From NCBI RefSeq assembly GCF_001650405.1, contig NZ_LWCU01000053.1, positions 1 through 64,000 on the forward strand: 64,000 nt of DNA. The letters are read 5' to 3'. The stretch is from Microbacterium sp. H83. Lineage in GTDB: Bacteria; Actinomycetota; Actinomycetes; Actinomycetales; Microbacteriaceae. The notes under the pieces were generated by a model. The model saw only the letters and a program-made list of their open reading frames with translations, did no database searches and was not told where the DNA came from. Within the stretch, counting starts at the first letter, position 1; each line of letters opens with the position of its first letter. A program made the position numbers and the translations under genes. This document shows, in pieces, positions 33,846 through 44,432 of this stretch.

Positions 33846-34487
33846 ATGACTGCACCCGCCCCTCGCGTCTACCGCTCGGAGCTCCGTGCTCGGCAGGCCA
33901 AGGAGACTCGCGCGAGGATCGTCGCCGCCGCCGCGGAGCTGTTCGCCTCGCAGGGCTACCAGGCGACGACCATCGCCGCGATCGCACGTTCGGCAGGCGT
34001 CTCCGCGGAGACGGTCAAGAACACCGCGTCGAAGGCGGAGCTGCTCATCGCCGCCTTCGAGACGACGTTCTCGGGCTCGGAGGCCGCCGAGTCGCTCACC
34101 GAGACGGAGGTCGGCTCCGGCCTCCTCGACCTCCCCGACGAGCAGTTCCTCGATGCGGTCGTCAGCCGGATCACCGTCGCGAACGCCCGCGGCCACGCGC
34201 TGTGGACCGTGCTGCTCGGAGCCGCCCTGTCGGACCCGATCGTCGACACCGCCCTCCAGGGGATCCTGGCGCATCGCCGGATCGACCTCGCGGGGCTGGT
34301 CGACGAGCTGATCCGACGCGGGATCGCCGCGGACCTGCCCGACGCGGATGCCGCTGCCGCCGCCATCTCGTTCCTCCTCTCCCCCGAGAGCTATCAGCAG
34401 CTCGTCGCGCAGTCGGCCTGGTCCGAGGAGCGGTACACCGCCTGGCTGCGCACCGCCGTGCTCGCCGAGGTGTCGCGCGGGAAGTGA
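33846..34487 (+). CDS. TetR-family transcriptional regulator
   Basis: 213 residues. The N-terminal helix-turn-helix spans about 14-62 (ETRARIVAAAAELFASQGYQ, TIAAIARSAGVSAETVKNTASKAELLIAAF). The ligand domain has no recognised subgroup. The ATG follows AAGGAAAG. Inferred repressor of the divergent glycosyltransferase and of itself. Confidence 0.9.
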   Translation: MTAPAPRVYRSELRARQAKETRARIVAAAAELFASQGYQATTIAAIARSAGVSAETVKNTASKAELLIAAFETTFSGSEAAESLTETEVGSGLLDLPDEQFLDAVVSRITVANARGHALWTVLLGAALSDPIVDTALQGILAHRRIDLAGLVDELIRRGIAADLPDADAAAAAISFLLSPESYQQLVAQSAWSEERYTAWLRTAVLAEVSRGK

Positions 34488-34551
34488 TCGCGACCTCTCT
34501 GCGTTACCCCCGGTGACGGCAGCGGCGCCGCACACTCCTGCATGCAACAGA

Positions 34552-35256
34552 ATGGAAATGATGTCCGAAGTCGAAGCGCACACCCGCTGGCAGGCCGATC
34601 GTCGTGCCGCCGTCACCTCCCCCACCGGCAATCTCGCCCTGATCGAGACGCGGTGGACCGGCGAGCGACCCGACCTCGCGGCCGAGCAGGCGGTTCTCGC
34701 CGAGACCGTCGTCGCCACGCCGATCGAGCGGCGCAGCATCGAAACCGGCGATGCCGAGCACGGCCTGCGACTGTGGGATGCAGACGCTCCGGCGATCCGC
34801 TCCTTCGACCGCATCGACACGTACGACTACGACCCCGCGTGGGTCCTGACCGGACGCTTCACCCCCGTGGCCGGCGATCGCACCGTGCCGTTCGAGCACA
34901 TCCGCGACAACGGCGGATCGCGCGATCTCGTCGTCCCGGGCGACATCCGCATCGAGGTGGGCGGCGAGGAGTACACGCTGGCGGCCTTCGACGACGGCGG
35001 CACCCTGCTGCTGGTGTTCGGCGACCAGACGAACGGCACCGAGACCTACGGGTCGGGACGCTTCCTGTTCGTCGAGCTCCGCGACGACGAGGGCGACGTC
35101 GTGCTCGACTTCAACCGCGCGTTCGTGCCGCCGTGCGGCTTCAGCGCCCAGTACAACTGCCCGCTCCCGCCGGCATCCAACCGCTTCCCCCTGCCTATCC
35201 GAGCAGGAGAGAAGAACGTCGTCTTCCGCGACGGCTTCGACATCTACGCGGCCTGA
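34552..35256 (+). CDS. DUF1684 family protein
   Basis: 234 residues. The diagnostic DUF1684 C-terminus is present: DFNRAFVPPCGFSAQYNCPLPPASNRFPLPIRAGEK, together with the DYDPAWVLTGRF and GSGRFLFVEL strands. Starts at 34552, 34558 or 34561 are all in frame (ATG GAA ATG ATG); the true one is uncertain. DUF1684 is uncharacterised. It precedes the second peptide importer by 27 bp on the same strand, so it is probably the first gene of that operon. A possible role is in handling the imported compound. Confidence 0.88.
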   Translation: MEMMSEVEAHTRWQADRRAAVTSPTGNLALIETRWTGERPDLAAEQAVLAETVVATPIERRSIETGDAEHGLRLWDADAPAIRSFDRIDTYDYDPAWVLTGRFTPVAGDRTVPFEHIRDNGGSRDLVVPGDIRIEVGGEEYTLAAFDDGGTLLLVFGDQTNGTETYGSGRFLFVELRDDEGDVVLDFNRAFVPPCGFSAQYNCPLPPASNRFPLPIRAGEKNVVFRDGFDIYAA

Positions 35257-35283
35257 CCGCACGCTCTCACCCTGGAGAACTCA

Positions 35284-36777
35284 ATGAGAAGAACACGCTT
35301 CCTCGGCGCGCTCGGCGCCGTCGCGACGCTCGCGCTCGTCGCCGGCTGCGCATCCGGCGCGACCGACGACACCGCATCCGAAGACGCCACGATCGCCATC
35401 GGCTCGCTGTACGAGCCGACCAACCTCAGCAACACACAGGGCGGCGGCCAGGGCGTGACCGAGGCCCTGACCGGTAACGTCTACGAGGGCCTCTACCGTC
35501 TGACCGATGACGGCGAGGTCGAGCCGCTGCTCGCGGAGGACGCCCAGGTGTCCGACGACGGCCTCACCTACACGGTCACGCTGCGCGACGACGTCACCTT
35601 CCATTCCGGCGACCCCCTGACGTCCGCCGACGTGAAGTCGAGCGTCGAGGCCGTCACCGCCGAGGACTCGGTGTCGGCGCGCAAGTCGAGCTTCGCCACG
35701 ATCGCCGACATCGCGACGCCCGACGACCAGACGGTCGTGTTCACGCTGTCGCAGCGGTCGATCTCGTTCCTGTACAACGTCAGCTACGTGTGGATCGTGA
35801 ACGACGAGGCCGGCGACATCACCTCGACTGAAGACGGCACGGGTCCCTACACGCTCGACGAGTGGAAGAAGGGCTCGACCCTCACGCTGCAGCGGTGGGA
35901 CGACTACTGGGGTGAGGCGGCCAAGAACGCCGAGGTCGTCTACACGTACTTCACCGACGCGACGGCCGAGAACAACGCGCTGCTGACCGGTGAGATCGAC
36001 GTCATCACCAGCGTGCAGAGCCCCGACTCGCTCGCGCAGTTCGAGGGCGACGACTACGTCATCAGCGAGGGCACCTCCACCACGAAGGAGCTGCTCGCGT
36101 TCAACGACCGGGTCGCGCCGTTCGACAACGCGCAGGTGCGCAAGGCGGTGTACTCGGCGATCGACACCGCCAAGCTCCTCGACTCGATCTGGGGCGATTA
36201 CGGCACACTCATCGGATCGATGGTCCCGCCGACCGACCCCTGGTACGAGGACCTCACGGCCGTGAACCCGTATGACGTCGAGCTGTCGAAGGACCTGCTC
36301 GCGCAGGCCGGCTACGCCGACGGCTTCACCTTCACGCTCGACACCCCGAGCTACGACCCGCACCCCGCCGTGGCGGAGTTCCTGCAGTCGCAGCTCGCCG
36401 AGGTCGGCATCACCGTCGAGATCAACACGATCAGCGCCGACGAGTGGTACACGAAGGTCTTCAAGGAGCAGGACTTCGAGGCCACTCTCCAGGAGCACGT
36501 GAACGACCGCGACGTGGTCTGGTACGGCAACCCCGACTTCTACTGGGGCTATGACGACGCGCAGGTGCAGCAGTGGGTGTCCGAGGCCGAGCAGGCCGAG
36601 ACCACCGACGAGCAGACAGCCCTCCTGAAGCAGGTCAACGAGAAGATCGCCGAGGATGCCGCGAGCGTATGGTTGTACCTGTACCCGCAGCTCGTGGTCG
36701 CCTCCAGCGACCTCAGCGGGTACCCGGTCAACGGCCTGAACTCGCAGTTCTTCGCCTACGACATCGTCAAGTCCTGA
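35284..36777 (+). CDS. Peptide ABC transporter substrate-binding lipoprotein (SBP_bac_5)
   Basis: 497 residues with a lipoprotein signal and lipobox LVAGCAS (Cys about residue 22). Family 5 features are NVYEGLYRLTDDGEVEPLLAEDAQVSDDGLTYTVTLRDDVTFHSGDPLTSADVKSS and later GTGPYTLDEWKKG. Acidic and soluble. It is the binding component for the downstream permeases and ATPases. Only modest similarity to the first importer's binding protein, so a different ligand is likely. Confidence 0.93.
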   Translation: MRRTRFLGALGAVATLALVAGCASGATDDTASEDATIAIGSLYEPTNLSNTQGGGQGVTEALTGNVYEGLYRLTDDGEVEPLLAEDAQVSDDGLTYTVTLRDDVTFHSGDPLTSADVKSSVEAVTAEDSVSARKSSFATIADIATPDDQTVVFTLSQRSISFLYNVSYVWIVNDEAGDITSTEDGTGPYTLDEWKKGSTLTLQRWDDYWGEAAKNAEVVYTYFTDATAENNALLTGEIDVITSVQSPDSLAQFEGDDYVISEGTSTTKELLAFNDRVAPFDNAQVRKAVYSAIDTAKLLDSIWGDYGTLIGSMVPPTDPWYEDLTAVNPYDVELSKDLLAQAGYADGFTFTLDTPSYDPHPAVAEFLQSQLAEVGITVEINTISADEWYTKVFKEQDFEATLQEHVNDRDVVWYGNPDFYWGYDDAQVQQWVSEAEQAETTDEQTALLKQVNEKIAEDAASVWLYLYPQLVVASSDLSGYPVNGLNSQFFAYDIVKS

Positions 36778-36782
36778 CGTGC

Positions 36783-36813
36783 GAGGGGGATGCCGCACGT
36801 CGGCATCCCCCTC
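36783..36813 (+). terminator. Intercistronic hairpin after the binding-protein gene
   Basis: GAGGGGGATGCC (36783-36794) pairs perfectly with GGCATCCCCCTC (36802-36813) across a 7-nt loop, in the 53-bp gap before the permease. Such hairpins typically protect or attenuate mRNA so that the binding protein exceeds the membrane components. Confidence 0.6.
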
Positions 36814-36830
36814 TTCCATCCTGAGAGACC

Positions 36831-37793
36831 ATGCTCGCCTACCTGCTGCGCCGCCTCGCGTTCCTCGTGGTGTCGCTGGTCGTCGCCATGATCGCGATCT
36901 TCGTGCTCCTGCGCCTGCTGCCCGGCGACCCGGCCAACGCTCTGCTCTCGGTGAACGCCACGCCCGAGCAGATCGCCGCCGCCCGCGCACAGGTCGGCTC
37001 CGACCAGCCGCTCCTGCAGCAGTTCACCACCTGGGCCGCACAGCTCCTCCGCCTCGATCTCGGTGAGTCCTTCCTGAGCTCACGGCCCGTCGGCCCGGAC
37101 ATCGCCGCCCGCTTCGCGGTCACGCTCCCCCTCACCCTCATCGCCTTCTCGGTCGCCCTCCTCGTCTCCCTCGTCATCGGCATCACCGCGGCCGTGAAGT
37201 CCGACCGCTGGTACGGCGTCGCCCTCTCCGGCTTCGCCCAGCTCGGTGTGGCCGTTCCGGTCTTCTGGGTGGGCGTCGTGCTCGTCTGGATCTTCGCGCT
37301 GGGATTCGGGCTGCTCCCGTCCGGCGGCTTCCCCCGAGACGACTGGGAGGATCCGGCGGACGCCCTCCGCTCGCTCGCCCTGCCCGTCATCACGATCGTG
37401 ATCGTCATGAGCGCCTCGCTCAGCCGCTACGTCCGCTCCGCCACGCTCGACGTGATCGGCAGCGACTACCTCCGCACGGCGCGCGCCGGCGGATCGAGCA
37501 TGCCCGAGGCGCTGCTGCGCCACGGCGTGCGCAACGGCGCCGTCCCCGTCGTCGCGATCCTGGGCATCGAGCTCTCCACCACCCTGCTCGGTGCGGTCGT
37601 CGTCGAGAGCGTGTTCACCCTCCCCGGTCTCGGCAGCCTGCTGCTGTCGGCGATCGAGCAGCACGACTTCCAGGTCATCCAGGGCGTGCTCGTCGTCAGC
37701 ACCCTGTTCGTGCTGCTCGTCGGATTCGCCGCCGACGTCGTGCAGCGCCTCATCGATCCGCGCCTGCGCACGAGCGTCTCGGGCAACCGATGA
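36831..37793 (+). CDS. Peptide ABC transporter permease, DppB type
   Basis: 320 residues. The first helix AYLLRRLAFLVVSLVVAMIAIFVLL is followed by LLPGDPANALLS, the OppB/DppB hallmark. Five later helices hold the coupling loop DYLRTARAGGSSMPEALLRHGVRNG. It overlaps the next permease by 4 bp (ATGA). Confidence 0.93.
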   Translation: MLAYLLRRLAFLVVSLVVAMIAIFVLLRLLPGDPANALLSVNATPEQIAAARAQVGSDQPLLQQFTTWAAQLLRLDLGESFLSSRPVGPDIAARFAVTLPLTLIAFSVALLVSLVIGITAAVKSDRWYGVALSGFAQLGVAVPVFWVGVVLVWIFALGFGLLPSGGFPRDDWEDPADALRSLALPVITIVIVMSASLSRYVRSATLDVIGSDYLRTARAGGSSMPEALLRHGVRNGAVPVVAILGIELSTTLLGAVVVESVFTLPGLGSLLLSAIEQHDFQVIQGVLVVSTLFVLLVGFAADVVQRLIDPRLRTSVSGNR

Positions 37794-38650
37794 GCCGGGT
37801 CGCGGAGCAGCTGATCACCGGTCCGGTGCGCGTGCGCCGGCGTCCGAAGGCGACCCTGCTGATCGGCGTGGTGCTCACCGGGCTGATCGTCCTGATCTCC
37901 CTGATCTCGCTCTTCTGGCTGCCCTATCCGCTCGCCGACACCAGCGGCAGTCGGCTCGAGGGACCGAGCGCCCTCCACCTGCTCGGCACCGATCGCCTCG
38001 GACGCGACCTTCTCTCGCAGCTCATGTGGGGAGCGCGGATCGCCCTCATCGTCGGTGTGTGCTCCGTCGCCATCGCCGCGGTCCTCGGCACGCTCATCGG
38101 CCTGATCGCCGCCTTCGCGCGGCCCTGGGTCGACGACACGCTGTCGGCGGCCCTCGACGTCGTCATCGCCTTCCCCGTGCTGCTGCTCGCGATGCTGGTC
38201 GTCGCCGTGCAGGGGGCGTCGCTGTGGTCGGCGGTGCTCGCGATCGGACTCGCCATGTCCGCCGTGGTCGCGCGGCTCACCCGCATCCTCGCCCGCCGCG
38301 TGCTGCAGGAGCAGTTCGTCACCGCCGCCCGCACGAGCGGAACGAGCGTGCTCGGGATCGTCTTCCAGCACGTGCTGCCGAACATCGCGCCGACGCTCGC
38401 CGTGAGCCTCGCTCTCCAGTTCGGTGCCGCCGTGCTCGCCGAGGCGAGCCTGTCGTACCTCGGCCTCGGCGCCCCGCCGCCCAACGCCTCGTGGGGTCGC
38501 ATGCTGCAGGAGGCGCAGGGCACCGTGCTCACTGCGCCCGTCGGCGCCATCGCTCCCGGCATCGCGATCATCGCCCTCGTCCTCGGCGTCAACTTCCTCG
38601 CCGACGGCCTGCGCGACCTCGCCGACCCGACTCGCAGGAGGAGTCGATGA
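37790..38650 (+). CDS. Peptide ABC transporter permease, DppC type
   Basis: 286 residues. The N-terminal helix and the loop HLLGTDRLGRDLLSQLMWGARIAL define OppC/DppC. The coupling loop is FVTAARTSGTSVLGIVFQHVLPN. Both ends overlap neighbours by 4 bp, giving tight translational coupling in the operon. Confidence 0.93.
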   Translation: MSRVAEQLITGPVRVRRRPKATLLIGVVLTGLIVLISLISLFWLPYPLADTSGSRLEGPSALHLLGTDRLGRDLLSQLMWGARIALIVGVCSVAIAAVLGTLIGLIAAFARPWVDDTLSAALDVVIAFPVLLLAMLVVAVQGASLWSAVLAIGLAMSAVVARLTRILARRVLQEQFVTAARTSGTSVLGIVFQHVLPNIAPTLAVSLALQFGAAVLAEASLSYLGLGAPPPNASWGRMLQEAQGTVLTAPVGAIAPGIAIIALVLGVNFLADGLRDLADPTRRRSR

Positions 38651-39444
38651 GCATCCTCGACGTGACCGGTCTCACCGTGCGCTCGGCATCCGGCACCCTC
38701 GTGCGCGACGTGTCGTTCTCCATTGCGCCCGGCGAGCGCCTGGGGCTGATCGGCGAGTCCGGGTCGGGCAAGTCGCTCACGTCGCTCGCGGTGACGGGCC
38801 TGCTGCCGACTTCGCTCACCGTCTCGGGATCGGTGCTGCTCGACGGGACGCGGATCGTCGGGGCTCGGGACGCCGCGCTGCGTCCGCTCCGGGGACCCGT
38901 CGCGCAGATCGTCTTCCAGGAGCCGCTGACCGCTCTCGACCCCCTGATGCGCGTGGGCCGCCAGATCGCCGAACCCCTGCGCCGGCACCTCGGCCTGCGC
39001 GGAGCGGAGCTCCGCACCGCCGTCGCCGCGGCGCTCGACGAGGTCTCGCTGCCCGATCCCCGGATCGCACGCGCGTATCCCCACGAGCTCTCCGGAGGTC
39101 AGCGTCAGCGCGTCGCCATCGCGATCGCCCTGGCCGCCCGGCCGCAGCTGCTCATCGCCGACGAGCCGACGACGGCGCTCGACGTGACGGTGCAGGATGC
39201 CGTGCTCGCGCTGCTCGAGCGCCTGGTCGCCGAACGCGGGATGGCGCTGCTGTTCATCAGCCACGATCTCGCGGTGGTCTCGCGGATGGTGGACCGCATC
39301 GTCGTGCTTCGCGACGGACTTGTCGTCGAGGAGGGCCCCGTGACGCAGGTGCTGCACCGGCCGGTCGAGCCGTACACGCGGATGCTGGTCGACAGCGCCC
39401 GCGCGCTCGACGCGTTCCTCGACGCGGAGGAGGCGGGAGCATGA
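38647..39444 (+). CDS. Peptide ABC transporter ATPase, OppD type
   Basis: 265 residues. Walker A GESGSGKSLTS near residue 35, Q-loop IVFQEPLTALDP, signature LSGGQRQRVAIAIAL, Walker B LLIADEPTTALD and H-loop FISHDLAVV. It ends soon after the PVEPYTRMLV segment and lacks the Cys-rich Fe-S tail of some OppD proteins. It overlaps both neighbours by 4 bp. Confidence 0.92.
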   Translation: MSILDVTGLTVRSASGTLVRDVSFSIAPGERLGLIGESGSGKSLTSLAVTGLLPTSLTVSGSVLLDGTRIVGARDAALRPLRGPVAQIVFQEPLTALDPLMRVGRQIAEPLRRHLGLRGAELRTAVAAALDEVSLPDPRIARAYPHELSGGQRQRVAIAIALAARPQLLIADEPTTALDVTVQDAVLALLERLVAERGMALLFISHDLAVVSRMVDRIVVLRDGLVVEEGPVTQVLHRPVEPYTRMLVDSARALDAFLDAEEAGA

Positions 39445-40196
39445 GCGTCCTGGAGCTCCGCGGCGCCGGTTTCGCCTACGGATCCCGCACGGTCCTCGAC
39501 GACGTGTCGCTCGGTCTGGACGAGGGCGACTCGCTCGGACTCGTCGGCGAGTCGGGTGCCGGCAAGTCGACCGTCCTGCGTCTGCTGCTGGGGCTCTCCG
39601 CGCCGCGTGCGGGGCAGGTGCTCTTCGACGGGGCCCCGCTGGTCCTGCGCGATCGCGCCCAGATGCGCAGGTTCCGTGCGAGCGTGCAGCCGGTCTTCCA
39701 GGATCCGTACTCCTCGCTCGATCCCCGACAGCGCATCGATCGCATCGTCGGCGAGCCGCTGCGCTCCCTGCGGCTCGCGACCGGCGACGACGCGCAGCGC
39801 CGCATCGCCGAGGCGCTCGAATCGGTGGGCCTTCCCGCCGACGCCGCGCGCCGCTACCCGCACGAGTTCTCGGGAGGGCAGCGCCAGCGCATCGCGATCG
39901 CGCGCGCGGTGGTCTCCCGCCCTCGCGTCCTCCTCGCCGATGAGCCGGTCAGCGCACTCGACGTGTCGACGCGTGTGCAGGTGCTCGAACTGCTCGACCG
40001 CCTGCGCCGCGAGAACGGGCTGACGCTCGTCATGGTGTCGCACGACCTCACCGCGATCGCCTCGGCCTGCGACCGAACCGTCGTCCTCAAGGACGGTCGC
40101 GTCGTCGAGCAGGGCACCACGGCATCCGTGCTCCACGCTCCGCAGGATCCGTACACCCGGGCACTGGTCGACGCCGTCCCGCGCCTCCCCCGCTGA
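39441..40196 (+). CDS. Peptide ABC transporter ATPase, OppF type
   Basis: 251 residues. Walker A GESGAGKSTVLRLLLG near residue 36, Q-loop PVFQDPYSSLDPRQRI, signature FSGGQRQRIAIARAV, Walker B LLADEPVSALD and H-loop MVSHDLTAI. APQDPYTRALVDAVP closes the protein. Last gene of the operon DUF1684-SBP-permease-permease-ATPase-ATPase. It is convergent with the toxin gene 16 bp away. Confidence 0.92.
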   Translation: MSVLELRGAGFAYGSRTVLDDVSLGLDEGDSLGLVGESGAGKSTVLRLLLGLSAPRAGQVLFDGAPLVLRDRAQMRRFRASVQPVFQDPYSSLDPRQRIDRIVGEPLRSLRLATGDDAQRRIAEALESVGLPADAARRYPHEFSGGQRQRIAIARAVVSRPRVLLADEPVSALDVSTRVQVLELLDRLRRENGLTLVMVSHDLTAIASACDRTVVLKDGRVVEQGTTASVLHAPQDPYTRALVDAVPRLPR

Positions 40197-40212
40197 GGTC
40201 CCGCTCAGCCGA

Positions 40213-40470
40213 TCATCTGCTGTAGATGTCCCTGCGGTGTCCGGCGTGCACCGCCACGACCGTGAGCACTAGATCCTCGACGCGGTACAGCACTCGGTAG
40301 TCGCCCGTGCGAACGCGCCACTCCGGTCGTGCGGTGAGCCTTTTCGCGGCGGGCGGCCGCAGATCCTCGGCGAGCAGCTCGATCACAGCCTGGATTCGCC
40401 GCTTCGCCTCGGGCGGGAGCTTGCGGATCGCGCGCGCCGCGACCGGAAGCACCTGGATCTCGTACGTCAC
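40213..40470 (-). CDS. RelE/ParE-superfamily toxin
   Basis: 85 residues from GTG 40470. The RelE fold is indicated by YEIQVLPVAARAIRKLPPEAKRRI, RLTARPEWRVRTGDYRVLYRV and VVAVHAGHRRDIY. RelE toxins cleave mRNA on the ribosome; the basic residues in WRVRTGDYRV and the terminal H-RRD-Y suit that. The GTG overlaps the antitoxin stop (GTGA), so toxin translation depends on the antitoxin. A longer upstream start would run through the antitoxin and was rejected. Confidence 0.9.
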   Translation of the reverse strand: MTYEIQVLPVAARAIRKLPPEAKRRIQAVIELLAEDLRPPAAKRLTARPEWRVRTGDYRVLYRVEDLVLTVVAVHAGHRRDIYSR

Positions 40471-40730
40471 CGGATGAGGCCGAAGTCGCGCTTGACGTCG
40501 TCCCAGGGGATGGGGGTCTCGTCGAGGCTTTCGGTCTCTTCCCACGCGGCGTCCACCGCTCGGATGTCCGCGAGCTCTTCTGCATCTTCGAGGAGCTGCT
40601 CGAGGAACCCGGATTCCACCACGGCGGCCACGGCGCGGTTGCGACGCATCAGATAAACAGGCTCGGTCCGAGCCTCATCGATGACGGATGAGAGTCGCGT
40701 CCGTGCGTCTGTGATGGCGATCTGACTCAT
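40467..40730 (-). CDS. Phd/YefM-family antitoxin
   Basis: 87 residues. The N-terminal Phd/YefM DNA-binding fold (QIAITDARTRLSSVIDEART, PVYLMRRNRAVAAVVE) is followed by an acidic C-terminal toxin-binding tail (DETPIPWDDVKRDFGL). It neutralises the RelE-type toxin encoded immediately downstream and normally represses their shared promoter. Confidence 0.9.
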   Translation of the reverse strand: MSQIAITDARTRLSSVIDEARTEPVYLMRRNRAVAAVVESGFLEQLLEDAEELADIRAVDAAWEETESLDETPIPWDDVKRDFGLIR

Positions 40731-40790
40731 TCGTCCATTTTCGACGGGAATGTACGTTCCGTGCGATATTCGGCATCCCCGGTGCAGCCG

Positions 40791-41192
40791 TCACTCCGCC
40801 GAGGGCGCGAGCCCGAAGTACTCCAGCTCGGCATCATCAAGCATCCGAGACCGGATCAGGAACCGCAGGCCTGTCGGGCCCTCGACGGAGAAACCCGCGC
40901 CACGCCCCGGCACGACGTCGATGGTGAGGTGCGTGTACTTCCAGTACTCGAACTGCGACTCCGACATGAAGACCTCGACCGGGGCGCTGAGGCCGACGTC
41001 GAGGTCTCCCAGCAGCACGTCGCTCGGGCCCGTGAGGAACATGCCGACCGGGAAGCACATGGGCGACGAGCCGTCGCAGCATCCGCCCGACTGATGGAAC
41101 ATGAGCGGTCCGTGCTGCGCGGTGAGCTCGCGGACGAGGGATGCCGCGGCATCCGTCACCTCGACTCGCTGGTACGTGCCGATGCTGACCAC
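40791..41192 (-). CDS. DUF779 family protein
   Basis: 133 residues. DUF779 signature: LMFHQSGGCCDGSSPMCFP (three Cys, possible metal site), then DVLLGDLDVG, VEVFMSESQFEYWKYTHLTIDVVPGRG and a terminal RFLIRSRML. This family is repeatedly encoded directly after aldehyde dehydrogenase genes, as here (76 bp). The role is unknown; it may assist the dehydrogenase or handle metal or aldehyde damage. Confidence 0.92.
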   Translation of the reverse strand: MVSIGTYQRVEVTDAAASLVRELTAQHGPLMFHQSGGCCDGSSPMCFPVGMFLTGPSDVLLGDLDVGLSAPVEVFMSESQFEYWKYTHLTIDVVPGRGAGFSVEGPTGLRFLIRSRMLDDAELEYFGLAPSAE

Positions 41193-41268
41193 GGTGCGCT
41201 CCTCTCGGCGGTGAGCAGGGATGGTGCCGGGCGGGCGCTGAGGGTGCAGCGCCCGCCCGGGATCGAAC

Positions 41269-42834
<1,566 letters not shown>

Positions 42835-42899
42835 CGGTGACTCCTTCGACGGGCCGCGGCTCCGATGCCGCGCGCTGTGGTGTCGACGGTAGGTCGTCG

Positions 42900-42925
42900 A
42901 ACGTTGCGATCAGGTGCGCAACGTT
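42900..42925. promoter_or_regulatory. Perfect 9+9 bp inverted repeat upstream of the aldehyde dehydrogenase
   Basis: AACGTTGCG (42900-42908), 8-bp spacer, CGCAACGTT (42917-42925). It is 66 bp upstream of the dehydrogenase start and just past the regulator stop. Size and symmetry fit a dimeric helix-turn-helix activator site, most likely for the GAF-domain regulator encoded immediately upstream. Confidence 0.7.
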
Positions 42926-42942
42926 GCAGGGGGTTGCACGCC

Positions 42943-44286
42943 TCAGCCGGCCTCGATGCGCTCGATCCGCGCGACCAGGCCGGCGCGCTTCGGCGAGCGG
43001 GCCGGCAGCATCTCCAGGGCGAGGCGCAGGGCCTCGGCGTCGCCCTGCCCCTCCGGGATCTCCGCGTACGCGAGGAGCACGTCGAGGCTGGCCTCCGACA
43101 GCATCACCTCGCGCAGCGCCGCACGCACGACGTCGCGGAACTCCTCGACGCCGGGCGAGGTCGACTCGGGAAGCACGGCACCGCGGTAGGCGGTCAGCGC
43201 GACGCGGTGCGCGCCGCGGTCGAGCAGCGACAGGACGTCGTGCGCATCCGTCTCGAGCGTCACGGGCAGTCGGTAGGGGCGCGACTCGGGCACGAGATCC
43301 GGCGCATGCTTCTCGAGCACCTTCCGCAGACGCACCATCTCGGGGCGCAGCGTGTCGGGCGACGCCTCCTCGCCGTACACGAGATCGCTCAGGCGCTCAG
43401 CCGACAGACCCTGACGGTGGACGGCGAGCATGAGCAGGATCGCCGCATGACGCGCGGTGAGCTCGATGACCGACTCCTCGAGCTCGGTCTCGACCTCGAG
43501 GCGCGCCCGGTCGCGTCCGAGCACGTGCAGCGTCGCGCGCCTCGTCGGCTTCGCGCGTGACGAGAACGTGGTGGGGCGCCTGGTCTCGCTGCGCTCCCGC
43601 AGTCGCGCGACCATGAGCTCCGACTCGACGGCGCGGGCCGTGGCGTCGACGAGGAGGCGCGCCTGGGTCGAGACGACCTCGTCCCCTCCCGTGATGTCGA
43701 TGACGCCGAGCACCCGTCGGGTCTCGGGGTCGTGCACCGGCGCCGCCGTGCACGACCACGGGTGGACGAGTCGGTTGTAGTGCTCCGCCCCCTTGATCTG
43801 CACGGTGTGTCCGAGAGCGAGCGCGGTCCCCGGCGCTGTCGTGCCGACCGCGTCCTCCGCCCAGTTGGCTCCGGCGACGAAGCCCATCCCGTCGGTGAGG
43901 GATTGGAGCTGACGGTCTCCCTCGATCCACAGGAGCCGGCCGGCCTGGTCGCCCACCGCGATGACGACGCCGGAGTCCTCGGACTCGCCGGGGAGCAGCA
44001 GCGCGCGGATCATGTCCATCGCAGAGGCGAGCGGGTGCGCCAGCCGGTAGGCGTCGAGTTCGTCGGAGACCAGCTCGAGGCGGGGCGCCTCCTCGGGGCC
44101 GACCCGACCGCGCCACGACCGCACCCACGACTCCCGCACGAGCGGGCGCACCTGCTGCAGGCGCTGATCGTCGAGATTGCCGGCGATCAGCTCCTCGTGC
44201 GCACGCTCGATGAGCAGTCGGGATGCCTCCGGCGGGTTGTCTCGAGAGGTCTGCCACGACGCGATCACGGTGTCTCCCATCGTCAT
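42943..44286 (-). CDS. GAF-domain transcriptional regulator of the aldehyde dehydrogenase
   Basis: 447 residues, AcoR-like at the N-terminus: VRESWVRSWRGRVGPEEAPRL, then a GAF domain (about 90-210) with VVIAVGDQAGRLLWIEG, FVAGANWAEDAVGTTAPGTAL and HPWSCTAAPVHDPETRRVLGVID. No sigma-54 AAA+ domain is present. The C-terminal part carries a winged-helix-like region (ELTARHAAILLMLAVHRQG, LSDLVYGEEASPDTLRPEMVRLRK). Such proteins sense small molecules and activate adjacent ald genes in actinobacteria. Start ATG 44286 or ATG 44280. Confidence 0.85.
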   Translation of the reverse strand: MTMGDTVIASWQTSRDNPPEASRLLIERAHEELIAGNLDDQRLQQVRPLVRESWVRSWRGRVGPEEAPRLELVSDELDAYRLAHPLASAMDMIRALLLPGESEDSGVVIAVGDQAGRLLWIEGDRQLQSLTDGMGFVAGANWAEDAVGTTAPGTALALGHTVQIKGAEHYNRLVHPWSCTAAPVHDPETRRVLGVIDITGGDEVVSTQARLLVDATARAVESELMVARLRERSETRRPTTFSSRAKPTRRATLHVLGRDRARLEVETELEESVIELTARHAAILLMLAVHRQGLSAERLSDLVYGEEASPDTLRPEMVRLRKVLEKHAPDLVPESRPYRLPVTLETDAHDVLSLLDRGAHRVALTAYRGAVLPESTSPGVEEFRDVVRAALREVMLSEASLDVLLAYAEIPEGQGDAEALRLALEMLPARSPKRAGLVARIERIEAG

Positions 44287-44432
44287 CGGTGGAACGTGGT
44301 CTCAGTGTAGGAATCGCACCATTCGGACGATACCCCGATATATCGGAATGCGCAGTAGGTGTGCGGCGAGCGGATGAGGCGGGAAGCGACGACGGCCGAC
44401 AGGAGGGGCAGTACGCGACGCAGGACAACGGG

